This document shows positions 10,818 to 18,251 of a stretch of 64,000 nucleotides of DNA, in pieces. The stretch comes from Entoloma clypeatum (lineage: Eukaryota; Basidiomycota; Agaricomycetes; Agaricales; Entolomataceae), in contig OY751493.1 of NCBI GenBank assembly GCA_963565915.1, forward strand, positions 2,852,001 to 2,916,000, in the 5' to 3' direction. The notes beneath the pieces were generated by a model. It did not search any database. It saw only the letters and a program-made list of their open reading frames with translations, and was not told where the DNA came from. The first letter of the stretch is position 1, and each line of letters begins with the position of its first letter. Made by a program: the position numbers and the translations under genes.

Positions 10818-13610
10818 ATGTCTTCAAACTCGAAACTCGACCTCGCTTCCTCCGTTCCCAAACTCACCACCACAAACTTCTCCATCTACCAGGAGAAAAT
10901 GAGCGCCTACCTGAAGGCAGCTAAAGTGTGGAGGATCGTCACCGGCGATAAAAAGATCCCGGCTGACCCTAAAGAGACAGATTTCCAAGACAAGTTAAAC
11001 ACTTGGCATGAACAGGACGATCAGGCCCAAGGCCTAATTCAGATGTCCATTTCAGACTCTCTTGTCCATCACATCAAGGGAGCTAAAACCTCCAAGGAGA
11101 TGTGGGACCTGATCGCCACTAAACTGTCCACGGTCGGCCCGTCCACCGTTTTTGCTGATTTTCAGCAACTCCTCCGCACCTCTCTTTCTCCTGCTGATCC
11201 TTTATCTGGCATCGATAAAATGCAGACCCTTTTTCAACGACTCGAGCACAACCACATAGACATCCCCAAGTTCGTCCGGATCATGATGATCCTGAATGGA
11301 CTGCCTCAAGGCTATGATGGTCTAGTACACAGCATCCTTTTTGATGCGGTACACTATGTAGCGCCTGGCGGCAATCAAGCTACTGTACTCGAAATCGGGA
11401 AAGTAATCAAGCAAATACGCTCGGAATACTTCCGTAAAAACCTGCACGCTCCACAGTCCCAAGGAAGCGCTCACGCGAACAAAATCTCTGTGGTAAAACG
11501 CGCTCGTCCCAATCCCCCGAAGTACCAGCCTCGCACTGGACCCTCTCAGGGATCTTCGGAAGGACCGGCTGCTAACCAGCAGCATTCGCATCAGCACTCC
11601 AAGCCCTGGAAAGGCAAGGGACGTGGAACTTCCGCCGGGAAGACCAAGGGCAAAGGACCCTGGAAAGGTAAAGAGAAGGCACATTTTGCCTCCTCTGCCA
11701 TGGATAGCGCCCCTGATGGGCAGCTTCCAATCCAGACCTTGCCCGGCACGGTCATTTACGGAAATGGGTCTATCTTCACTCTGCACCCCTCATCATCCAC
11801 CGACTGGAGGATAAGGAACAACCAATCACTTGCGATCGGTAATATTCCTGGCCCAGGCCCTTTCACGGACCTGGATGGAGCGCGCACACTAGCTAACAGC
11901 ATTGGTGTCCCTCCAACAGCTCAGAATCTAACTCGCCTCGTCGAGGTCCCTGCACTTCAACGAAATGAAGCTGCAACATCAAGGCCGCTCTCAGCGCCTC
12001 CGACACTGGACCCCCGGAATCACCGCATTCCGGTTTTCGAAGAAACACCGAGTAGAATCAGCTGGGCCGATGAGATGGAAACAGAAGACATAGCCCCCAC
12101 CATAAGGGGCTATTACGATGAAGGATACGTTGATAACTATATGGAGTATGAAGTTTTCCGTGGTGATGGAAACAACGACGACATGGGGTATGTTTCACAT
12201 TCAACAGCACGTACAATGCAGTTAACAAATACTTCACAGAAGCCTCTTTGGAGACGAGTGAATGGACGACGGTCCAATGTATTTTTATCACCTGCTGTAC
12301 ACGCGCTTATAGCGCAAATAAATTCTCATTATGCGAATTGTGCTGAATGTAAGAAACAGAATCAATCCAATTGGATTCTTGATTCAGGTGCATCATTGCA
12401 CTTCACTTATGATATCAATGATTTCATTGAGTATACCCCACTAAAAGATCGTCAATCTGTGCAAATTGCACAGAAAGGTCACACTATTCAGATCCTTGGA
12501 CAAGGAACGGTGTTGATTAATCACACCATCAAGAAAAACGGGCGAGAACAAAATAAAATAACTCATCTATCACCCGTTTATTATATACCAGATTTAGACG
12601 TTCGTCTTTTATCTGTAGGCGAGATCCTTAAACAAGGAAATGAAATTAGCGGACGATTTGGTTCGATCACGCTAAAGACCAATTCAGGTCTTCCTTTGTT
12701 TATGTGTTATCCTCATAAGGCAAATGAATTGATTTATTGGCTAAATGCCACGATCATTAAAGAGGAACGAATACACTTGGTTAGTCTTAGTGTCTCACAA
12801 TCTGTTGATTATGACACCTGGCACAAGCGATTCGGACACCCTTCACATGAAGTACTGCGACATGCTTCTAAACATGTCAAAGGTTTCAATGGAGTGGACA
12901 AACCGTCCACTGAGCGACCCTGCAAAGGATGCGCTCTTGGAAAGATGCCTTCAAAATCTTTCCCACCATCTCAGACACGCGCTAAAGCACCTTTTGAGCT
13001 AATCCATTCGGATTTAAAGCAATTCAAGAAGGCGACTTATGGCAAATACAATCATTATATCAGCTTTGTTGATGACTACACGTCACACGCCTGGATCTCT
13101 TTATTGAGACTAAAATCCGATGCACACTCTGCACTTCGTGATTTTAATGCCATGGTTAAAAACCAATTCAATACGACAATTAAAACTTGGCGTTTTGATG
13201 GCGGCGGTGAGTTTGTCCTTTTCCAAGCAGATATGCGTGAGATGGGAATCCAGGGTGAAGTTACTGTGCCGCACCAGCCACAACAAAACGGTCGTGCGGA
13301 ACGTTTTAACAGAACTTTAATGGATAAAGCACTTGCTATGTTGCATGATGCTTGCCTACCCGAAATATGGATTCAATTTGCGGTAGAACATGCACTTCAC
13401 TTGTATAACCGAACTCCATTGAAAAGACATGGATGGCTTACTCCGTATGAGTCCCTTAAAAAGGAAAAGCCTGATGTGTCGAACCTACACGTTTTTGGAT
13501 GTGGTGCTTACGTCTTTCTTCCAAAAGAAATTCGTACTACCACCGCTAAATCCGAGCTGATGATTTTCATTGGATTTAAAACTGGAACTAAAGGTTACTG
13601 TTATGCGTAA
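10818..13610 (+). CDS. Copia Gag-Pol, N-terminal part (Gag, protease, integrase), truncated
   Basis: The frame is open from 10785, but the ATG at 10818 (MSSNSKLDLASSVPKL) fits copia Gag starts. Order: UBN2-type Gag (residues about 1-210, with FSIYQEKMSAYLKA); a basic Lys/Gly-rich stretch with no CCHC knuckle; the aspartic protease motif WILDSGAS (about residue 520); the GAG-pre-integrase motif WHKRFGHPSH with PCKGCALGK (HHCC zinc site); and the integrase core with HSDLK, WRFDGGGEF and QQNGRAERFNRT, supplying the D, D, E triad. The protein stops at 13608-13610, a few codons after IGFKTGTKGY. The last codons and the stop come from the inserted gypsy LTR, not from copia. The interval 10729-10817 holds a pyrimidine-rich stretch ending TTTCACAG just before the ATG, a possible splice acceptor. 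Confidence 0.9.
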   Translation: MSSNSKLDLASSVPKLTTTNFSIYQEKMSAYLKAAKVWRIVTGDKKIPADPKETDFQDKLNTWHEQDDQAQGLIQMSISDSLVHHIKGAKTSKEMWDLIATKLSTVGPSTVFADFQQLLRTSLSPADPLSGIDKMQTLFQRLEHNHIDIPKFVRIMMILNGLPQGYDGLVHSILFDAVHYVAPGGNQATVLEIGKVIKQIRSEYFRKNLHAPQSQGSAHANKISVVKRARPNPPKYQPRTGPSQGSSEGPAANQQHSHQHSKPWKGKGRGTSAGKTKGKGPWKGKEKAHFASSAMDSAPDGQLPIQTLPGTVIYGNGSIFTLHPSSSTDWRIRNNQSLAIGNIPGPGPFTDLDGARTLANSIGVPPTAQNLTRLVEVPALQRNEAATSRPLSAPPTLDPRNHRIPVFEETPSRISWADEMETEDIAPTIRGYYDEGYVDNYMEYEVFRGDGNNDDMGYVSHSTARTMQLTNTSQKPLWRRVNGRRSNVFLSPAVHALIAQINSHYANCAECKKQNQSNWILDSGASLHFTYDINDFIEYTPLKDRQSVQIAQKGHTIQILGQGTVLINHTIKKNGREQNKITHLSPVYYIPDLDVRLLSVGEILKQGNEISGRFGSITLKTNSGLPLFMCYPHKANELIYWLNATIIKEERIHLVSLSVSQSVDYDTWHKRFGHPSHEVLRHASKHVKGFNGVDKPSTERPCKGCALGKMPSKSFPPSQTRAKAPFELIHSDLKQFKKATYGKYNHYISFVDDYTSHAWISLLRLKSDAHSALRDFNAMVKNQFNTTIKTWRFDGGGEFVLFQADMREMGIQGEVTVPHQPQQNGRAERFNRTLMDKALAMLHDACLPEIWIQFAVEHALHLYNRTPLKRHGWLTPYESLKKEKPDVSNLHVFGCGAYVFLPKEIRTTTAKSELMIFIGFKTGTKGYCYA

Positions 13611-13968
13611 CAAACCGTTCCAAGGTTCGGGCAGAGTATGCAGGAAGATGGAAAGGCGAAGAGCAATGTGATTGCTAAATCTAAGGAATGTAGTTATGGT
13701 ACATGAGGTTTATATAGTACTGACTATGAGCGGTAGCGAATGAGTCAGTAACTGCGGAAGGCAGTGCGCATGAGTAAGGCGACTGCGGAAGGCTATGCAC
13801 TAATGAGTAAGCTGGCTGCGGAATGAGTCAGACAGCTGCGGAAAGCGAGTCAGCGCGGGAGCGAAGTATACTAAAGGGAATAAAGTATAATACGATATGT
13901 GTAAGCGGGGGCCGATGAGTAAAAGTGAAAAAGTAAGCATATACGTCCGTAGTCGTTAGTCCGTAACA
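13599..13968 (-). repeat. LTR of the nested chromovirus, about 370 bp
   Basis: Ends in the inverted repeat TGTTA...TAACA and is preceded, on the minus strand, by the purine tract GAGGAGGGGAACA, as expected for the plus-strand primer site of an LTR element. It contains imperfect short repeats with the core CTGCGGAA at about 13725-13860. The second LTR of the element is missing. Confidence 0.7.
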
Positions 13969-14005
13969 TGTTCCCCTCCTCAAGGTCTGTGTCCTCACAG
14001 ACTAC

Positions 14006-14374
14006 CTACTCCCATCCATCGTTGCCATTTGGATCGGCCCAGGCAGGGTCAACTCGGTTACCCCAATCCTTTATCAGTTCATCGTTTACCGCCGTGGCAA
14101 ACTCTAAACCTCGAACGGCAAGGCGAAGGCGTCGATTCTCGACAGCAAGGGTGTTGGTATAGTTTTTGAGGATGAGTTTCTCCTCAGCGGTGGGGGCGGT
14201 TGGTAAATTGGAGAGGGTATGAAGGCGGATATGCATCTGCCGGTGGAGGATGTCGGCGATGGAGGTTTCGAGCGCATGGATCTGGTCGCGCATGGAGAGC
14301 GCTTCGCCGATGAGGGTGGTGATGGTGGGGTTGATATCGGAAGCATCGGTGGAGGCGGCGGTGATGTTGGACAT
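14006..14374 (-). CDS. Small ORF between chromovirus pol and its LTR, unknown function
   Basis: A 122-codon ORF starting MSNITAASTDASDINPTI. It has a predicted coiled-coil segment with heptad-like spacing (MRDQIHALETSIADILHRQ and LAVENRRLRLAVRGLEFA) and an acidic end. It lies after the pol stop (14492-14494) and before the polypurine tract. I do not recognise it. It could be a Gag-like or accessory ORF of this chromovirus lineage. Alternatives are a displaced gag fragment, or an open frame kept by chance because the copy is young. Confidence 0.5.
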   Translation of the reverse strand: MSNITAASTDASDINPTITTLIGEALSMRDQIHALETSIADILHRQMHIRLHTLSNLPTAPTAEEKLILKNYTNTLAVENRRLRLAVRGLEFATAVNDELIKDWGNRVDPAWADPNGNDGWE

Positions 14375-14491
14375 GGCAGAAATGATGTTTGAAAGATATA
14401 AGAAGAACAGCGTGTTGGGCGAGAAGAGTTGAAGCGGGGAACTCGATGTGACAGAAGTCGATGTGGAAAATGGCTCTCAAAGTTTGTTCTT

Positions 14492-14780
14492 TTATCGTGG
14501 ACGCGATGGATTTTGCCGATGAAAATCTCGGATCAAGTCTTGAGCATTCTGAACATTAGTCCGAGGTTCCCACGTGTTCTCTTCTGGGCCATACCCTTCT
14601 CATTGGACAAGGTACTGAATCTTTCCACGGAATTTCCGAGAGTCCAGGATCGTGGAGACATGGTATTCTTCTCGTCCTTCGACGATGATCGGATCAGGGG
14701 CTGGCTTCTTTTTCTGAATGGTATACTTCGGGGTTTCGTATGGCGATAACAGGGTCTCATTGAACACCAGATCTTGTTCG
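14492..14780 (-). pseudogene. 3' end of chromovirus pol with chromodomain, interrupted by a stop
   Basis: The frame gives VFNETLLSPYETPKYTIQKK, the usual end of a chromovirus integrase, then a chromodomain with EEYHVSTILDSRKFRGKIQY and [16 protein letters not shown], ending [10 protein letters not shown] and a stop. At 14600-14602 a TGA stands where the chromodomain consensus has Trp (TGG), so the copy is inactivated. Chromodomains in these elements direct integration by binding histone marks. Confidence 0.8.
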
Positions 14781-15737
14781 CAAGATAAAATCTGACTTTA
14801 AAAATAAATGGGAAAGTCGTGATCTTGGTATTGCTAAAGAATTCTTGCGTATGAGAATACGACAAGATTCAGAAAAGCAGATCGTAACAATCGATCAGTC
14901 AGAATACCTAAAGAAGATCATTAAGCGCTTTGGCTTAGAAAATGCAAAGGCTGCTGACACTCCACTCCCAAAGGGTTATTACCCTGCACCAAATGAGGGG
15001 GAGGTGGATCCCACACTCAAAACAAGGTACCAAATGATCATTGGATCGTTGTTGTACTTGTCCATTGGAACGAGACCGGACATTGCTTTTGCAGTTGCAA
15101 AAATGTCACAAATGTCTGCAAACCCTTCCAAAGAGCATGAGAAATACGCTCTACGGATTATCAGATATCTTGTCGGTACTCAAGACTATTCTATAATCTA
15201 TGATGGTCGATCCAAAGCTTCCTTTGAAGCATGGACAGATTCAGACTGGGCATCAGACCCATCTGATAGAAAGTCCCAATCGGGATATTTCCTTAAACTT
15301 GCAGAAGGACTTGTTCTTTGGAAAAGTCGCAAGCAAAAGACAGTGGCACATTCGTCCACTGAGGCGGAAATGGTTGCTGCCAGTGAATGTTCGTGGGAGT
15401 GCGAATGGGTTACTCATCTCTTCAAAGAGCTTGGACTACAGGACATTACCAAAATGCCGTTCCATGTAGATACTGTAACCAAGGCGCGATTTTCAATGCG
15501 CAAAACCCAGTCACTGAAGGCAGAACCAAACATATAGCAATCCATCACTTTGCTATACGCGATAGAGTTAAAGATGGATTGATCGAACCACGGTTCGTTC
15601 CGGGAACAGAGAATCCGGCTGATATGTTTACCAAGCCACTTGGTCGCCAGGAATTTGAGAAATTCCGTGCTCTACTCCGAATGGAGTTTAAAGAGCCTTA
15701 TACTCCACTTACGAAACCTACCCGGGATTCTAAGTGA
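14781..15737 (+). pseudogene. Copia pol remnant: end of RT and RNase H, with frameshift
   Basis: Resumes at KIKSDFKNKWESRDLGIAKE, which corresponds to the thumb side of copia RT after the catalytic YVDD box. It continues through LLYLSIGTRPDIAFAV, RNase H residues TDSDWASD and STEAEMVAAS, and the end with NPADMFTKPL. About 5 extra bases (near 15472-15476, within TAGATACTGTAACC) shift the frame between MPFHVD and QGAIFNAQNP, so the RNase H end is split over two frames. The stop is at 15735-15737, next to the 3' LTR. Confidence 0.88.
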
Positions 15738-15743
15738 GGGGAA
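15732..15743 (+). other. Polypurine tract of the copia element
   Basis: AAGTGAGGGGAA lies immediately before the 3' LTR (TGTTGAAC from 15745). This is the expected site and composition for plus-strand priming. Confidence 0.7.
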
Positions 15744-15744
15744 T

Positions 15745-16093
15745 TGTTGAACATATTGCCAGATATGTCGCACTATGTGCTTGTCACAGGAAGTGACTAT
15801 AAGTCACTATTACCATATATGTGAGTTTATGGTATAACCACAGACGCATGACTTGTTTATGTATTGTTTGTACAATGGTCCGTGCGCATATTGGATTAGT
15901 ATAAATACCCATGTATTTAGTACGGTGAATCCTAACTTCTTGAACACCCCAGTTCTTTGAGTTAACTAACAAGCTAGTACAGCTTCTAGAATTCCTTTAG
16001 TTACTCTTAACCAGGTTAGTTGAGCTTCCTTCATGCCTTCGTACCGTTACATCTTGAGCGCCCTTTGGGCTGCCTATGTCGGTTACTTCATTA
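15745..16093 (+). repeat. 3' LTR of the copia element, 349 bp
   Basis: Aligns base for base with 9604-9952 at an offset of 6141, with two differences seen (G to A near 15838 and T to C near 15930). The ATG of the extra ORF is duplicated here at 16033, but the frame leaves the LTR into host DNA and soon stops. Confidence 0.93.
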
Positions 16094-16098
16094 CCATG
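16094..16098. repeat. Right target-site duplication (CCATG)
   Basis: Identical to 9599-9603. Transporter similarity (CTTTCACACTTTGGTAAA) resumes directly after it. Confidence 0.85.
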
Positions 16099-17484
16099 TC
16101 TCCCAATCTTTCACACTTTGGTAAATGTATTTTCTCGAGAACTTCTCACCAGCTGCACTGAACTGCATGTCGCCTTCATCGAATGCATCGTCAACATGCA
16201 AATGGCGTACTCTCTTCCTTCGTGAGGAATATGGCTGTATCCATGCATACTGGCTATCGCAGCCGTCAGGAGGCCACCTGTATATAGTCGATGAATGGAA
16301 TGGAATGCATATGATGGCAAGTCGAAGTTGGCGTACTAGAAGCACCAGAAATAGTGGCGGACGAGAAGAAAACGGCGACTCTTGAGCCCATTTCAGAGCA
16401 TTTGTACCAGCTGATGATTTTACGAATTGTCTCTGTAAAGGAGAGAATAGAACAATCCACCTCGAGATGAATTATATTATTCCGGGATATACTATGGGTG
16501 ACCGGGTGTTGCAAAACTTTTCAAAGAGGGCTTATCGTGCTACATCCACTGCCTTAAATGACTTAATTCTTTTACCGTCGTACAGCCTGTCTTTCTGGCT
16601 TTAATTCTCTCCACTTGATCTCGAGGATATGTGGCGAGGAAAAATAACTGGAGCGGGAGGAAATTGGCACACCATTTTCACTAGGTTATGCAAAATATGT
16701 CCCAAGATAGAACAAGCTCGAAAATCATGGTTTTTCATGGTTTTTGAACTCTGATTTCATTGAGGGACAGAAATTTCATGGATCGAAGTTACAGTGGTCT
16801 CCTAAAGTGCCTAAAGTTTCCCGATCTATGAGACATCAGTTGCTCAAGATGCGGGAATGTGCCCATCGGAGAAATTTTGCATAACTAGGTGATTTTGCAA
16901 CACCCAGTCACCCATAGTAGCCCAGCCTCAAAGAAGCCGAGCAGGACACGTTGAGCTACATGGCGGCATGAATGGTTAATAAAACTCATTGTAATGCAAT
17001 GGCTGCACGCACCAGCGACGAGATCACCGAAGTTGTGTATCACACCATGTAAAGCCTGTGAGACGCATTCAGTTATCGGATTCAGAAGCAGTAACCTACT
17101 ATTACAATGCCCCAGAGCAACATCATGCGCGGAAGCCATACAGATGGGCGAAGTCTGCGTAGTAGGACATGACTTGCAGGCTTTACGAGTGGCTGACGAC
17201 AGCGAATATTCGAGAAAACCTGCCATGAACAGCGCGTAGGGAAGAAAGAAGAAGACAGTCAACGCTGACAAGTATTGCTTGTCTGTAATATGGATGTCTC
17301 GTTCAAGGTTGTACGACTGTAGAAAGCTAAGGATGTAGTTGAAAGGCAGCCAAGGAATAACATGAAGATCGATCTTCCATAGGAGCCCCCTTGTCGTTGG
17401 TGCTAGATTTATCTACCTCTGGAGTCTGGACAGTAAGTAGATCTCGTCCAGGGAGAGGTTTTCTTCGGCTGATTTCTTCTCCAT
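16099..17484 (-). pseudogene. 5' half of MFS transporter pseudogene (copy A), carrying a MITE
   Basis: Minus-strand continuation of the broken transporter. The start region (ATG at 17484, MEKKSAEENLSLDEIY) mirrors the intact copy (MQRKAAGESLSADEIY). Next come traces of the first transmembrane segments, ALTVFFFLPYALF, and the second-exon region LRPSVWLP. Damage seen: a frame-breaking change and stop just after DEIY, loss of the segment equivalent to LDRGSIGNAK, a shortened region at 16150-16260, and the 420-bp MITE at 16495-16914. Together with 8485-9603 this is a dead tandem duplicate. Confidence 0.78.
16495..16914. mobile_element. 420-bp MITE with terminal inverted repeats and TA target site
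   Basis: The ends are TGGGTGACCGGGTGTTGCAA and the complement of a right end that differs at one base (TGGGTGACTGGGTGTTGCAA). TA flanks both sides (16493-16494 and 16915-16916). A second, subterminal inverted pair occurs (CTAGGTTATGCAAAAT near 16684 and its near-complement near 16875). There is no coding capacity. The intact transporter lacks this block at the same site, so it is an insertion. TA duplication suggests a Tc1/mariner-type transposase acting in trans. Confidence 0.85.
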
Positions 17485-18251
17485 GAAGGGGCTGCCAAAA
17501 TGCGCGAATCTACGGCTGGGCGGTGAAATTTGAAAAATGCTGTCGTGACTATATTTTTCGAGGCTAGGCTGCTTCCGCCGTATGCTTAGCGTAGAACACG
17601 CAGCCGCAAGCTCACTTATGTCAATAAGAGATTGAAACATGGCAGGACGAACTTTGCAGACCTAGAGGTGGGACAAGGTCTGTACTCATACTAAATAGTA
17701 TATGTTCGAACGGATCAGGGCTGGGAGTCTTCGTGAGCAGTTCGTGAGGTTCCTACGGGCACCGCACAGGGTGCCGTCTGTGAGCAATGATAGGTCACGG
17801 TGGTGCAGCTGTACTAATTTTGTAAGTATCAAGCAGGGGGAAATGTAGGTGAACAGCATCTGATCTTAGAGTGGTATCATCTTTTTGGCTCATACATATC
17901 TAATGGAAAGCAGGTCTGCCTTGAGTTCTGCTAGCTCTCCCGAACATCCTTTGCGTGTCCTTGACCCCACCTGCGAGCGCAAATTCGCGCATGGACAAGG
18001 CAGCCGAAAGCAAGTCGAAAGAAGCTCGTCGTCCCGAATGAGTCTCCGGGAATTCAAGGCGGAAGATATGATCAAGTTCCTTGCGACATAGCCTCCGTTA
18101 CTGGATTCTTCTACTAGCTCTCTCCCCTGAAACTCAGTTATTAGAGTGGAGCAAATCCTTTCATCATGACTCGATCAGTATTATTATGTACAATCGCGGG
18201 AGGAAGCAGCTCAAGGTGGCCAGCCTTCCGAGAGTCTAGAGTCTGGCTTGG
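17485..18251. other. Spacer between the two transporter copies, no supported gene
   Basis: About 770 bp that should hold the promoter of copy A and the 3' UTR of copy B. Small open frames (for example 17885-18091 plus) show no known motif. Nothing else is recognised. Confidence 0.5.

Larger units (their letters stand above)
13599..14780 (-). mobile_element. Truncated antisense Ty3/gypsy chromovirus fragment nested in copia
   Basis: Read on the minus strand: the end of pol with a chromodomain (about 14780-14492), a 122-codon ORF (14374-14006), a polypurine tract and a complete LTR (13968-13599). The left edge is a clean LTR end, while the right edge is inside pol. The rest of the element and its other LTR are absent. 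The fragment replaces the copia RT core rather than merely interrupting it, because copia coding resumes about one RT domain further on. The right junction (about 14780) is placed where the copia frame KIKSDFKNKW begins. Confidence 0.8.
9604..16093 (+). mobile_element. Ty1/copia LTR retrotransposon, defective, with extra 5' ORF and nested chromovirus fragment
   Basis: A 6490-bp element. Order: 5' LTR (9604-9952), primer binding site (9953), extra ORF (9892-10728), gag-protease-integrase frame (10818-13598), inserted antisense Ty3/gypsy fragment (13599 to about 14780), remaining RT/RNase H (about 14781-15737), polypurine tract and 3' LTR (15745-16093). The order integrase before RT is diagnostic of copia. 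The two LTRs differ at only two positions that I can find, so insertion is recent. The RT core is missing, so the copy cannot be autonomous. It sits in the MFS pseudogene with a CCATG duplication. Confidence 0.93.

Noticed and set aside
9604..16093. An autonomous retrovirus-like element with envelope
   Set aside because: The extra ORF is upstream of gag and has no fusion-protein features such as a signal peptide-surface-TM layout. RT is missing.
16495..16914. Solo LTR instead of a MITE
   Set aside because: Long terminal inverted repeats and a 2-bp TA duplication fit a DNA transposon. No TATA/polypurine context or second copy.
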